Assembly (NCBI GenBank): GCA_021495925.1
Contig: JAKEKT010000074.1
Span: 1-64,000 of the forward strand
Length of the DNA: 64,000 nucleotides
Reading direction: 5' to 3'
DNA from: Diplodia intermedia
Lineage: Eukaryota; Ascomycota; Dothideomycetes; Botryosphaeriales; Botryosphaeriaceae
Positions 9,816 to 21,190 of the stretch are shown here, piece by piece. Each line of letters begins with the position of its first letter. The first letter of the stretch is position 1. A model generated the notes under the pieces. The model saw nothing but the letters and a program-made list of their open reading frames with translations, had not been told where the DNA came from and did not search any database. The position numbers and the translations under genes are program-made.

Positions 9816-11768
9816 ATGGCATCCTCGCGACGTGAAGTGTGGCTTTATTCGAAGAGACTTCTGGACCAACACAATCCAGACATCGACTACCAACCACTTG
9901 GAGAACGGCAGATCCGCTTGATTGAGTTCAGGCTCTTCCATGACGAGGATAGATTGGTACCGAGACTCTATTTCAGAAGCCAATGCAAGCCTCTCGACAA
10001 TCTACCATACTACATCGCGCTTTCATACACGTGGTCTACTCCTCAGACCAAACTCGCGACTCCCAAGTACAATGGCTTCTATATGGTCCAAAATCATCCG
10101 GTTTCGGCGATATATGGATTCATGCGGAAGAGCTGGGATGAGGGTAAGAAGAAGGCGGTCTTCTTCTGGGTCGATCAATACTCAATTAATCAGAAAGACC
10201 TCGACGAGAAAGACCACCAGATTCGATACATGAAAGAAATCTACCAACGTGCGTGGAAGACTTTGATTTTCATAGGCAACCCGCCTAGCCGATTCTACGA
10301 GAGTACATTCCGCAGTGCTTTCAAACTCCTCCAAGATTTCCATCTGGCTGCACGCGGCCCTGAGGCAGCAAGGACATCCTTGGTCATTCCTCAAACTCTG
10401 TCGACCATGTCAGCACTCGCAGCAATCTTGACGGCTCCATGGTTCAGCCGTACGTGGGTTTTACAAGAGGCAGTTGTTTCGGCAGAGAATGCAGTCTTGG
10501 TTTGCGGCTTGATCCGGGTCAAGTGGATGGAATTTCTTGAGCAGCTCCGTTATTTCGATCAAGTAGGTCAACTGATGGAGCTACTTGAGAACGTCTGCGC
10601 CGAAAACGTCTATTACATGACCTTTGTCAAAAGGATCCGAGTGTTCATTGATCTTCATCTGGACCAATTCGCAGGGGCGCATTGGAGATACGAACCGAAA
10701 CTACTGATGCAAATCACCAAGCCCTTGGAAGCAACCCATAGACGGGACAAGCTGTATGCGCTGTTAGGGCTATGCAGCTACGATCCTGGAGTGGAAGTCA
10801 AGCACGGCCGGGGAGAAGCAAAGATCTTCCATGATCTGGCATATCGATTTCTCAGCCAGCCAGAACGACCTTGCCACCCTCAGTGTCCTCCGAGTTGTCC
10901 TTGGAGCCGACTAAGTGTTCTGGCAGATGTGAACACCGACAACGTCAATATTGCCACACCAACCTGGGTTCCGGACTGGACAGAAACAAAACTTTCCGAG
11001 GACATCTGGTACCAAGCGGAGGCGGCTGGCTACCGTGCGTCGGGAGACAGTGTCTGCACGCTGTCTTTCTCTGGTCCGAAGGCTGCTCACTCGAAGCTGA
11101 AGATTGTCGTGAGGATATGTTCCAAGGTCAAAATTGTTAGTACCGCTGGCCCACAGCTATTGTTTACCAGGAAAAACACTGGATCGAATCGAAACATGAC
11201 ATGGGGCGATCACATGGACGCATCGCCTGACTTTTGGGAACGAACCTCGCATTTGACAAAATGGATCAGAGAAGTGGAGGATATAATACGAGAGGAAGCT
11301 CGACTCCCCACCCGGACCCTTTCGAGGATTGTATGTGCTGCGATCCCTCCCAGCGACACGTACGGTGTATACGCACCCAACGCGGATGACGATGTGTTCG
11401 AGCGCTATTTCACTGGATACAAGAAATATGTACAAGCGTGGGAGGACGATGGGCGGTTGAAGCAGGAGATGACTGAGCAACAGCTCGCAAGGTACGAGAG
11501 CATGAGTAGATGTTTCTACGTTGCTGCGGAGCCTTGCATAGGGCGCAGATTCTTTCTTACCGAGTCGAACCACATGGGCCTTGGTCCGGCCAGAATGCAG
11601 CCCAACGACGTTGTTGCCATCCCCCTTGGATCTCCGATGCCGTTCCTGCTCAGACCCGATGGCAACAACTATCAGCTGGTCGGATATTGCTACGTTGATG
11701 GGATGATGGGAGGCGAGATGATGGAGCGGGGTGACAACAATCCGCCCAGATGGATTCGATTGAATTGA
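9816..11768 (+). CDS. Heterokaryon incompatibility (HET) domain protein 1
   Basis: 650 aa, single exon. The HET core spans about residues 60-225: YYIALSYTWS (near 65), FFWVDQYSINQ (near 117), then QIRYMKEIYQRAWKTLIFIG and WFSRTWVLQEAVV (near 210). HET domains are distant relatives of TIR domains and trigger cell death when genetically different fungal cells fuse. The long C-terminal half, from about 230, carries the conserved RRDKLYALLGL motif and TWVPDWT, usual for this class. No membrane segment or partner domain is visible. The frame is intact and full length. Whether this allele is active in incompatibility is unknown. Confidence 0.92.
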   Translation: MASSRREVWLYSKRLLDQHNPDIDYQPLGERQIRLIEFRLFHDEDRLVPRLYFRSQCKPLDNLPYYIALSYTWSTPQTKLATPKYNGFYMVQNHPVSAIYGFMRKSWDEGKKKAVFFWVDQYSINQKDLDEKDHQIRYMKEIYQRAWKTLIFIGNPPSRFYESTFRSAFKLLQDFHLAARGPEAARTSLVIPQTLSTMSALAAILTAPWFSRTWVLQEAVVSAENAVLVCGLIRVKWMEFLEQLRYFDQVGQLMELLENVCAENVYYMTFVKRIRVFIDLHLDQFAGAHWRYEPKLLMQITKPLEATHRRDKLYALLGLCSYDPGVEVKHGRGEAKIFHDLAYRFLSQPERPCHPQCPPSCPWSRLSVLADVNTDNVNIATPTWVPDWTETKLSEDIWYQAEAAGYRASGDSVCTLSFSGPKAAHSKLKIVVRICSKVKIVSTAGPQLLFTRKNTGSNRNMTWGDHMDASPDFWERTSHLTKWIREVEDIIREEARLPTRTLSRIVCAAIPPSDTYGVYAPNADDDVFERYFTGYKKYVQAWEDDGRLKQEMTEQQLARYESMSRCFYVAAEPCIGRRFFLTESNHMGLGPARMQPNDVVAIPLGSPMPFLLRPDGNNYQLVGYCYVDGMMGGEMMERGDNNPPRWIRLN

Positions 11769-12204
11769 AGTTGAGATGGAAGAGCCGGCCGTTGGCGTGG
11801 TCCGTGAGACGGGCGGGGCGGCGGACGGCAGACGGCAGACGGCAGACGGCAGACCCTGGAGTCCCCAGTTCTGTGGCGCGGGCCGGAGCTGGCAGCGGGC
11901 GGGCTGAGGACTGTGGCTGGAGAGCCGGTGCATCCTGAGGAAGCGGTTCCATGCTCGAGGCGGCCGGCGGATATCAAAATGCAACTAGCGACGTATCGGG
12001 GGGGATCCCGGTGCAGATTGCGCGTGGTGCACCGTAAATTTGGGATCGGGAATCGAGAAAACGGTGCATTAGCGCAGAGCTTAGGCCGCCGGCTCGGTTG
12101 TGTGACGCGCAGCCACGACCGCCCCGACTTCTTTACGCGCGTGTCCGCCTCCTCCTTTGCCGCTGCCTTCTCCATGCTGGATCTGGGCCGCCCGCACCTT
12201 CGCC
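11769..12204. other. Intergenic; contains a (GACGGCA)4 minisatellite
   Basis: Four exact 7-bp copies of GACGGCA lie at 11824-11851, just after the HET gene. The rest is the presumed promoter of the histidine kinase. Confidence 0.6.
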
Positions 12205-15200
12205 ATGGCCGAACGACTCCGCAACCGGGAGATGACGAGCTACTTCGCCGCCGTCGGGATCAATGTCGACGACACGGGCCAGCTGCGCGCGCCGTCGCTG
12301 CCCTCGGAGCCCACGCTGTGCGACGACGCCGTGCTCAACGCCCTCGCCCAGACCGGCGCGCTGCGCCTGCAATGCGACCTCGCCTTCGTGTCGCTGATCG
12401 GCCAGAAGTGGCAGTACATCATCGCCGAGGCGTCGGCCAGCCTGCCGTACCGCCGCGCGAAGCTCAGGCCCACCGACCGCATGTGCATGGGATTCACCGC
12501 CATCCCCAGCGAGATGGCCATCTGCCTGAACACGCTCAAGTGCTTTACCGACCCCTCCGGCCGCTCCGCCATCGACGACGGCAACACCGAGGCCGACGCG
12601 ACGCGGTACCGCATCCGCGACCTGCGCGCCGACAACCTGTTCTGCGCCCGGCCCTATGTCACCGGCTGGCCGCACATCCGCGCCTACCTGGAGGTGCCGC
12701 TCAAGACCTGCACCGGCCTCGTCATCGGCTCCTACTGCGTCATCGACCGGAATCTGCGCGACGACTTCGGCGACAGCGCCATGCCCGTCATGACCGAGGT
12801 CGCCCAGAACATCATGGACCATCTCGAGCTGCTCAAGGTGAAGCAGCAGTGCGAGCGCGCCGAGCGCCTGGTCCGCGGTCTCAGTGTCTTCGTGGCTGGC
12901 TGCTCGAGCCTGCACGACTTGCCGCGAGACGGCAGCGACCACACGCCGCCGTACGCTGTTCCGCTGGCTGACGGCGCCTTGAGTGTCGACAGCGGCCAGT
13001 CACCGGCACGCGAGCCAAGTCCCGGTTCGTCTGACACTCCCGGAAGGACGGACGTGTTCTCCAGCGGCTCCGGCCTCGCGACCCCGCTGAGCTCCATCCC
13101 GGACGTGGATCCGCTGGATCTTCGCGGCGATCCGCTCGAAGCTAGCCCTGCTCCGCCGAGCCCGTCGCCGCCAGCTGCACCGCATGATGCCAAAATGGCC
13201 TTTGCTCGAGCGGCGAACCTCATCCGCGAGGCGACTTCCATCGAGGGCATCGTCTTCCTGGACGCCTGCCCAACCGGCTTCGGCGCACTTCACACCACTT
13301 CCAGCCGACACCCATCACGCGACGCGTCCGCGCCGCCGCCCACGAACATCGAAGCCGGGCCCATGTGTGAAATCCTGGGATCGTCCACGGGCCCCCGCAC
13401 CGCGCCCATCACCGGAAGCTTCAAAGTGCCCGAGCCGCTCCTCCAGCGCCTCCTCCGCAACAACTCGCGGGGCCGTCTGATCTATGCCGACGCAAACGGC
13501 CCCATCTCGCCTTGGACCAAAGCCACCGACGACCTCCGGTATAACATCAAACGATCAATGTTCGAGCAGCAGGCCTCCAGGAATGACATCGAGCAGCTGC
13601 TTAGCATCGTGCCGCAGGCGTGCTCGGTTCTGTTCCTCCCTCTGTGGGACTACACCAAAGGGACCTGGTACGCGGCTGCGATTGGCTGGACGACAGACCC
13701 CAGCCGGTCGTTTGAAGAAACGGACATGACGTACATCTCGGCCTTCAGCAACTCCGTCATGGCCGAGGTGGCGCGGCTGGACGCGCTCGTGACCAGCACC
13801 GCCAAGGGCGACTTCATCTCCTCCATCAGCCACGAGTTCCGCTCTCCGCTGCACGGCATCATGGCCACCACCGAGCTCCTGGAGGACGTCTCCCACGATC
13901 CCGACCAGAGGCAGCTGACCGGCATGATCAGGTCGTGCGCATCGACCCTCATCGACACGACCAACCATCTGCTGGACTTTGCCAAGATAAACAAACTCGT
14001 CAGAAAGGGTCCGTCGCAACAAAGCCGGCCTCCCATGGGCCGCACCCCGTCTTCATCAGAACAGGCGGTCCTGGACCATGGGTCGGACGGGAACATGACG
14101 CTCTCGTCGGTCGTGGATCTCGCGCGACTGGTTGAAGAAGTGGTGGAGGGCGCCTTCATCGGGAATGTGTCGCAAACGGCCATTAGTTCACACGACGGCC
14201 TGGCCGCTGCGCCTGCCGTCCTTGTCACCGTGGACATCGAGAAACGAGATGGCTGGAGCCTGCGCACGGAACCCGGAGCCTGGCGGCGGATAGTGATGAA
14301 CATCTTTGGGAATGCCCTCAAATACACGGCACGCGGGACGGTTGCAGTATCTCTCAAGACAATCCAGTCCGATTCACGCCGCACTGACATCTGCTTTTCC
14401 GTGACTGACACAGGCTGCGGCATGAGTGCCGACTACCTCAAGCGACAGCTGTTCACGCCGTATTCGCAGGCGAACTCTCTCTCCGCCGGCGTAGGGTTGG
14501 GCCTGAGCATCGTGCAGCACCTGGTGAAGGAGCTGGGCGGCACCGTCCATGTCGAAAGCACGCTTGGTGTCGGCACGCTGATGAAGGTCACCGTCCCGAC
14601 CACCGACACCGGCGGGCTGATCAATGCACCGGACAAAGCACCAACTGATCCCGACGGCGAAGCCATCAAAGTCCTCCGCGGGAAAACTGTAGCCGCCCTC
14701 GAACTCGGTGCCTCCGCGAGCACGCTGTCGCCCAGCCAGACACTGCTGCCAGCCTTCACTGCCATGGCCAAGACTTGGCTGGGCGTCGATGTGCTCGCCA
14801 CAGATGAGGACCAGTGGATGCGGCACGGCAGAATGGCGCATGTGCCGCTGATCGTGCTGTGCAAATCCACCCCAGATGCTAGTGAGAAGCAAAAGGCTTT
14901 GTTCCAAAATGCGACACTCCTCGTCCAGCCGTTCGGTCCAAGAAAGCTTGCTTGGACGGTTGCAAGAGCTTTTACACGTCACTTAGGCCGCGAGTCCAAT
15001 ACAGCGCCAAGTGGTCCGCTGGCACGAACAGAGAAAAGCGGTGGAGGGAGAAGAACAGACGAAGGAGACCAATCAAATGCCACTGATTCAGCTCAATCAG
15101 TAGGAAATCGTCCAGTAGCTACTGCGTTGCCAGTCAACTCCTCCAAGGCAGCAAAATCCACCCACCGAAATGCAATCCCACCACCACCACCATCACGCCC

Positions 15201-15693
15201 ATCGCCACCAACAACGAAGGCGCCGACAAAGGCACCAGCGAAGATAACAACGCCACCAACGACGACCACGACGGACGCGCGTCGACCTCACGTCCTCGCC
15301 GTCGACGACAACGGCGTCAACCTCAAGATCCTCACCACCTCGATGGCAAAGATGAACTGCACCTTTGAGACGGCGACCAACGGCCTCGAGGCGGTGCAGG
15401 CGTTCAAGGCGGCCGACCGCCCGTTCGACTACATCTTCATGGACATCTCCATGCCCATCATGGACGGCTTCGAGGCCACGCGCGAGATCCGCGCGCTCGA
15501 GCAGAGCAGGCCGCCGCTCACCGCCGCCGCCTCCCCCCGCGCCTTGGTCGTCGCCCTCACCGGCCTGGGCGCGAGCAGCAGCCAGAAGGAGGCCTTCTCG
15601 AGCGGCGTCGATATCTACCTGACGAAGCCGGTGCCGTTGAAGAAGCTGAGGGAACTCGTGCTTGGAACGGGGAATGCTGAAGACGTTCGCTGA
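12205..15693 (+). CDS. GAF-domain hybrid histidine kinase
   Basis: 1162 aa from the ATG at 12205, which has a good context (CGCCATGG). An in-frame ATG at 12157 would add 16 residues. Order: GAF-like sensor at about 45-210, low-complexity linker, HisKA with phospho-acceptor His543 in SISHEFRSPLHG, HATPase with the N box near 703 (NIFGNALKYT), G1 near 735 (DTGCGM) and G2 near 764 (GLGLSIV), a Thr/Pro-rich linker, and a receiver domain at about 1030-1150 with Asp1080 (FMDISMP) and Lys1141 (LTKP). All catalytic residues are present, so it should autophosphorylate and pass phosphate through Ypd1 to Ssk1 or Skn7. No membrane segment is seen, so it is likely cytosolic. The fungal HK group was not assigned. 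Confidence 0.93.
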   Translation: MAERLRNREMTSYFAAVGINVDDTGQLRAPSLPSEPTLCDDAVLNALAQTGALRLQCDLAFVSLIGQKWQYIIAEASASLPYRRAKLRPTDRMCMGFTAIPSEMAICLNTLKCFTDPSGRSAIDDGNTEADATRYRIRDLRADNLFCARPYVTGWPHIRAYLEVPLKTCTGLVIGSYCVIDRNLRDDFGDSAMPVMTEVAQNIMDHLELLKVKQQCERAERLVRGLSVFVAGCSSLHDLPRDGSDHTPPYAVPLADGALSVDSGQSPAREPSPGSSDTPGRTDVFSSGSGLATPLSSIPDVDPLDLRGDPLEASPAPPSPSPPAAPHDAKMAFARAANLIREATSIEGIVFLDACPTGFGALHTTSSRHPSRDASAPPPTNIEAGPMCEILGSSTGPRTAPITGSFKVPEPLLQRLLRNNSRGRLIYADANGPISPWTKATDDLRYNIKRSMFEQQASRNDIEQLLSIVPQACSVLFLPLWDYTKGTWYAAAIGWTTDPSRSFEETDMTYISAFSNSVMAEVARLDALVTSTAKGDFISSISHEFRSPLHGIMATTELLEDVSHDPDQRQLTGMIRSCASTLIDTTNHLLDFAKINKLVRKGPSQQSRPPMGRTPSSSEQAVLDHGSDGNMTLSSVVDLARLVEEVVEGAFIGNVSQTAISSHDGLAAAPAVLVTVDIEKRDGWSLRTEPGAWRRIVMNIFGNALKYTARGTVAVSLKTIQSDSRRTDICFSVTDTGCGMSADYLKRQLFTPYSQANSLSAGVGLGLSIVQHLVKELGGTVHVESTLGVGTLMKVTVPTTDTGGLINAPDKAPTDPDGEAIKVLRGKTVAALELGASASTLSPSQTLLPAFTAMAKTWLGVDVLATDEDQWMRHGRMAHVPLIVLCKSTPDASEKQKALFQNATLLVQPFGPRKLAWTVARAFTRHLGRESNTAPSGPLARTEKSGGGRRTDEGDQSNATDSAQSVGNRPVATALPVNSSKAAKSTHRNAIPPPPPSRPSPPTTKAPTKAPAKITTPPTTTTTDARRPHVLAVDDNGVNLKILTTSMAKMNCTFETATNGLEAVQAFKAADRPFDYIFMDISMPIMDGFEATREIRALEQSRPPLTAAASPRALVVALTGLGASSSQKEAFSSGVDIYLTKPVPLKKLRELVLGTGNAEDVR

Positions 15694-16285
15694 TGGTTTG
15701 CATCTTTTTTTTCTTTTTTTTTCTGTGATGCTGTTTAGGGTGCTTTTCCTGCTAGCCGAACTTGCAGCTTGTTTGGGCGTTGGGGAAATACATACCATGG
15801 GAGTGAACGTTTAGATATCCTTTCGTTATCTTTTTTTTAAGGGAAAAAGCTCTCCAGAAAGATATATGGGAAAGTGGAGAATGTATGAATTAACAGGCTT
15901 TTTCGATGTGACTCGGTATACCTGGCGGGATGAGGTTGGAAGAGATTGAAGTCGGTGTCCTCTTCGTTGTCATGATTACTTGCGCTTGAAATACTGCTGG
16001 AATAATGGAAAACATGGAGACATAAATTAATGGCATTTGGCCGATGTGCACAAAGTCGTTGTGGAGCACGGGGAATTGGCGAAGATTCGCTGGGCAAGTG
16101 CGGCGTGCGGGGGTTCTAATTGGCTGAATCTATCGTATCGCCTTGTGTAGTAGAACGCAGAAACCCTGCGAAGTACTTAAATCATGATAGCTGTCAAATG
16201 GAATACAATATTGCAAAAGAGCTACCGATGGGAAGGATTCCTACTACCACTCTATAGAATAATGATCTCTGAGTAACTTTCTGTG
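15694..16285. other. Intergenic between convergent genes
   Basis: Contains T-rich runs directly after the kinase stop (15706-15722) and near 15830, fitting 3' untranslated sequence. No coding signal seen. Confidence 0.55.
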
Positions 16286-17102
16286 CTACACGTGTTGCGC
16301 TTCTATGACTTCCCGAAGCTCCTCTTCCGGGCTCTTGTAGATTGCGAAATCCCCTACCAATATTCTGCCCCTGTAATTAAACACATTGTGTTCTTCGCTG
16401 TTTTTCTGATGCAACAGAGCGGCAGCCAGTTTCATACTGTCATAGCCACCTAGATGTGGAAGTGTTGCAAAACTGTCGAACTCCACCGCACTACCACTGC
16501 CCTCCGAATCATCACCCGCTTCCGTCACCTTGGCTAGCTTACCCGCTGAACGAATAGTAACGGCACATCCCTGCTCAATCGCTACGGCCTTCGAGAGCTT
16601 GGTCACAGCATAACTCCCACGCAGCCCTCCATCTTCGAGAACATCGGCCCACTGAGCCCTCGCTCCCGTGATAAGGCACATTATGGAAGCTTGGCACGCT
16701 AATGTCCGGCCACACTCTGTTCTTATGAGCTTCGCCAATATCCCTCCTAGTTGGAGCCGATAGGCACTGCATGGTGAAGTTGGCTGCTGCGAGAAGTATC
16801 GTACTGGAAATGCTGATGTAGAGGCGGATAGTCATCTCCGTCCGACCGACATTCGCGCACTTGCCTTCCTGTAGGACTACGGCGCTCTCTCCGAGCCGCT
16901 GTGCTTTTAGGGAGCCCGCAATTGCAAGAGACACGTTGGCGAGAAGGATTGCTGCAGAAGCAGCGATGCCCGCTCTCAAACTGAACCTCCACCCAAGGCA
17001 GCCGTGCTTGACTCGCCACTAGTGGAGCTTTTGCAGCTTCGTTACTTCTGAATCAAGCAATTCAATGGGCGGGCTCATGGTGTTACACGGGGTTGAGTTC
17101 AT
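16286..17102 (-). pseudogene. Broken DUF6536 family gene
   Basis: Reading down from an ATG at 17102, the frame runs 27 codons, meets TAG at 17019-17021, then continues in the same frame with GWRFSLRAGIAAS, a hydrophobic segment and the hallmark NFTMQCLSAPTRRDIGEAHK...ISVPSFHNV. The same motifs stand in the intact DUF6536 protein at 45574-48189. After ISVPSFHNV the homologous frame soon stops. The rest (16286-16738) is open in another frame that I do not recognise. The large extracellular part and the last membrane segments are missing. Treating TAG as a splice acceptor would need a 30-bp intron, so a nonsense change is likelier. Confidence 0.7.
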
Positions 17103-18035
17103 TGCCTGCTGAGAGATGGGAATCTCTCTTTCAGTAAGCTCGTCATGGGGTAGGGTGCTGTAATGCGTGGCTACGGAGAGCCAGGATAATGTTATGAGAG
17201 AAAGACGGTGAGAAGAGAATTTGTAGCTCAGCTCCGCGACCGCCGGGTGCGGCTGGCTTTAAACCGCTTCTGAGCTGTTTCTGTAATACGTGGCGGGTAC
17301 TCAGCTTCGGCCCAAGGCTATTTTTGCCTCTGTATAACTAGGCTATGTTCCTACCCAACCACCCATGTCTTGCTACTTCTCTGGATTGAAACCTACCTAT
17401 GCGAAGCAGAAGACTTTGACGACACCTCCTTGTGCGAGTGAAATGTCAATGCAAACACCAGACCTACCGAATGAATACACGTTCGACATGTTTAATGCAA
17501 CTTCAGGACCATTAGTGGCCCCATTCGCTTCTTTTTGCATGGCTGGGGCTCGTTGGCAGGGGCGCAAGGCTGATACGTGATGTCTCACGAGCCACAAACG
17601 AGGAGGCCGCACGGTAAACATGCCCAGCCCGAGGAAATGGGGATTGTGTACCTGCGGCGTCAGTAGATTGTTCAGAATGACTCTATGCTAATCCGAGTGG
17701 TCCTTATGAATAGTGAAGATGTGTAGCGACCCATGGGCCGATGTAGTACTGGATGGTTGCCTCATGAGGCGTCCGAAGACCTTATGCCCTTCGCCGACGC
17801 ATATGCCGAGGGATTTCGACACAGTCGCAATAGTGAATGAATTTTACCAATAGACTTGGTCGTACTACGCATTTATAGCAGCAAGTAGACGATGCCAACG
17901 GCTTGCCATATGCGGGCAAGTGGTCCTTGATGAGATTGAGACCCCGCGAATAATGAACACCCTCACCAACTCCCTCAAGTCGCCGCCCCGCCCTAACAAC
18001 CCACTATAGCTTCCCCTTCCCTTTCCCCGGAACAC
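17103..18035. other. Intergenic, no gene seen
   Basis: About 930 bp between the DUF6536 relic and the 3' end of the transporter gene. Only small frames without motifs occur on both strands. Confidence 0.55.
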
Positions 18036-19763
18036 TCACACGGCGTACCTAAACAGCGGACTCCGGTCGCCCATCCTCAGCAGCTCCTCCTCCGAGAACC
18101 TGGCCCTCACCTCCTCCTCGGACCCCATGTCCTCCTTCTCCCGATTCAGCCTCTCAAACGCGCCCTTCAACACCACCGTCGCCGCAATCGCCGCCAGCGA
18201 TATGCCCAGCCCAAACCCGAACCCCAGCCAATAGTGCGGCTTCTGCGTCTCCAGATAGACATTGCTGCCGACGGCGCCGCCCAGGTTCCCCATGGAGATC
18301 AGCAGGGCCATGCCGACGGCGCGCTTCCACGACGGCGCGAGGTTGTTGCCGATCCACGACAGCACGCCGATGAGCGGCGGATACACGCCGGCGGGGATGC
18401 AGAACAGGAACGCGTACGTCAGGCCCGCCAGGCGCGGGTGCGGGATGCACAGCAGCCCGAGGAAGCCGGCGGCGGCGAGGCAGAAGGGGCCGACGATGAA
18501 GGGCCACCGCGTCTGGTGCTTGTCGGCGTAGTGGGCGACGGCGACGGTGGAGAAGACGCCGAGCACGTAGATGGGGATCGTGAGGAGCTGCGCGTTCGCG
18601 GCGGTGTAGCCGAGGCCGAGGATCACGCTCGGGGCGGAGTAGGTGAAGCCGTAGAGGGAGATGGAGTTGCCCTGTTGTTGTTGGGTGGCGTCGCGTCAGT
18701 CAGGCTCGCGGGGGAGGGGACGGTAAGTACGTACCCAGTAGATGATGATGGCGAACCAGATCTTCCACTCCACCAGCGCCGCGCGGATCGTCGGCCAGTG
18801 GAACAGGTCCTCCGTCTCGACGTGCCCCGTCTCGGTGCCCGAGTCCGTCTGCAGGCGCCGCACGAGGAAGCGGCGCTCGGCGGGCGTAAGGAAGGTCGCG
18901 GTCTCGGGGCTGTTGGGGAGCAGCGCGAAGCAGCACGCGCCGATGCAGACGGTGGCGATGCCCTCGAGGATGAAGATCCAGCGCCACCCGCCCAGCCCGG
19001 CGACGCCGTCCATGTTCTGGATGGCGAAGGCGAGCAGGCCGGAGAAGGCGCCCGCCATGGACGCGGCGCTGAAGAAGACGGCCATGCGCGTCTGCAGCTC
19101 GAACCGCCGGTACCACGTCGTCAGGAGGAAGGTGCTGGCGGGGAAGAAGCCGGTTTCCGCGAAGCCGAGCTGTTGGTCAGGTGTTAGGACTGAGATGGGT
19201 GGGAGTTTCGGCTGTCAAGTACTCACGGCAACCCGTGCGCCGACAAGACCCCCGTAGCTCTGTACAATGCCCATGAGCGTCATGACTGTGCCCCACGCGA
19301 TCATCATCGAGGCGATCCATATCGACGGCTTCACGAGTTTCAAGACGACGTTGCTGGGGACTTCAAACAAGGCGTACGGGAAGAAAAACGCGGTGAGGCT
19401 GTTGTGCGGTTAGCATGTAGTTGACGTCTGGTTGAGCGACCTACGCGATGTTGTACTGAGAGCCCGTGAGGCCGAGATCGTCGTTCATACCTGCTACTTT
19501 CGCGTTCCCGACTACGCAATATTCGTCAGTCTCGAGCGGGCTGCAGATGGGAACGGACACGTACTGTTGCTTCTGTCAATGAACGACAAGACGTACAGGA
19601 GAGTCAGCATGGGCAGCAGCCGATAGTCGACTTTGCGGAGGATCCTCTGCGTCTCTTTGGCGTCATATTCCGGGACGGCTGCTTGTTCATCGGATGTGTT
19701 CGTCTCGATGTTCTCAAGGTGGGCCGGGAGCTCGCCCTTCTCATCCTTGATGTCCGTAGCCAT
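18036..19763 (-). CDS. MFS transporter, allantoate permease (Dal5/Tna1) type
   Basis: Five exons: 19565-19763, 19445-19511, 19227-19398, 18735-19169 and 18036-18671, joined in phase to 502 aa. RRI...KVDYRLLPMLTLLYVLSFIDRSN, then GMNDDLGLTGSQYNIA, FFPYALFEVPSN and LGFAETGFFPA are hallmarks of the anion:cation symporter family (Dal5, Tna1, Vht1). About 12 membrane segments are visible. Both ends face the cytosol by family rule. The family imports small organic anions such as allantoate, nicotinate, biotin or pantothenate; the substrate is not predictable here. Start at 19763 gives the usual short acidic N-terminus. Confidence 0.9.
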
Positions 19764-21190
19764 TTTCGGGGCGTGGCAGAGCTGTGCAACCTGGCATTCA
19801 GTACAAACGAGGGACGGGCGATGTACTTAAAGACCGGTCTCCAAGTGCTCCAATCCGGGCGATGACGCTCTCGGCGGTTGGGCAAGATGCGGGGAGCTTG
19901 GCGGCGCCACGATCGGCAGCCATGCATTGCCGTCCGGAGATCAGAGTGCGGGGTTGAGATGTGGAGTGTTTGCCGGCGGGTAGCTTTCGAGCGGATCCGG
20001 ATGGCGGCTGTCGTTGGCCATTGTTTCGGCATCTCCGGTCATGCATGCTGGGCACTTCCCTGAAACGGCACCAAACATTGCTGCATGTCAGCCCGCTGTT
20101 CTCAAAACCACCCATTCACACTTCCTCATCTCCCCGGCCATTTCAACCAATCTCTTCCCCTTTTCCGACCCCAGCCCTCTATACCCAGTCAGCATGGCAA
20201 TGGCACTTCCTCGTCTGCTTACTCCTTCCGCTGGAAATTCAGCCTTTCCCAATTCCTCGTGATATTGATGCTACATCCGCCCCACACGAACGGCGACGTC
20301 ATCCCTCCTTCACACCAAACCTCCCAACATCCCTCAACCCCAAACACCCGACACCAACCGACACCACCATGGCGGCGAAGCACGCCAGACCGCCGCGCGA
20401 TATCCCTCCAGCAGCGCCATCGGCGCCGTCTCGCCCGCCTGCCCGCATAATCCGACTTGGGTTCTCTGCAACCCGAACAGGACGTCGACGGCGACTGAGG
20501 CCCGTTGTCGTGCTGCTGGCGATGAGGATGCCGGTGCGCCATCCCCGTGGAAGTGCTGTAGCTCCTGGGTCACCGAGATTTGCAGCATGGGAGAGACGGG
20601 GAAATTGTAATTCCACCTGAAAGCCCGCCGAGACGTGCGCTGATTTAAAGTAGTGAAGTTCGGACCGCAGATCAGTGGAGACTCTGCTTGTAGAAGGGCG
20701 TGGCGACCTTCAGTATGGATCGATGGCCAAACAATGGAAGCTTTCAGCCGCGGGGCTGGGAGAAGAAGTAGCTTCTCCGTAGAGTTGGAGCTTTGGATAC
20801 GACGAGCAATAATCCGAGTCCACCAGACACCTCTCACAGCTTAAGGAACAACAGAAGCAAGCTGCGGCTATTTCAATCCCTGGGTACGATCTCGGCCGAG
20901 TACGTCCTTAGCCTCGGGCTATTGGTGCCAGCAGCAGTCGTTCGCAACTGCCTCTGCAGGAGCAACGAGGAAGGCGGCCCCGGCCAGCCGAATGCTTTTA
21001 CGTCAAGTCATCACGAGAAAGAAAAGTGCGCTACTCTCAGCACGATTCAGATTCCCTGCTTCGAAGTTTGATAACCAAAGCCAGCGCCCCAAACTCCCTC
21101 GCCCGATCACACCACCACCTCGCTCCCCAGCAACAACCACCATCCACATTTCCAACCACCAACAAACAACCCTCCCACCACCGCCTCCCC
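19764..21190. other. Intergenic, no gene seen
   Basis: 1.4 kb between divergent genes. The largest plus-strand frame (around 19961-20620) is Pro/Arg-rich with no motif and looks like chance opening in GC-rich DNA. A C-rich pyrimidine tract just before 21191 fits the promoter/leader of the GNAT gene. Confidence 0.55.

Noticed and set aside
17019..17021. TAG in the DUF6536 relic as part of a splice acceptor
   Set aside because: The only in-phase donor would make a 30-bp intron, shorter than any other intron in the window.
18234..19187. 317-codon plus-strand frame opposite the Dal5-type transporter
   Set aside because: Antisense to well-supported exons and introns, Gly/Ala/Arg-rich, as GC-rich antisense frames usually are.
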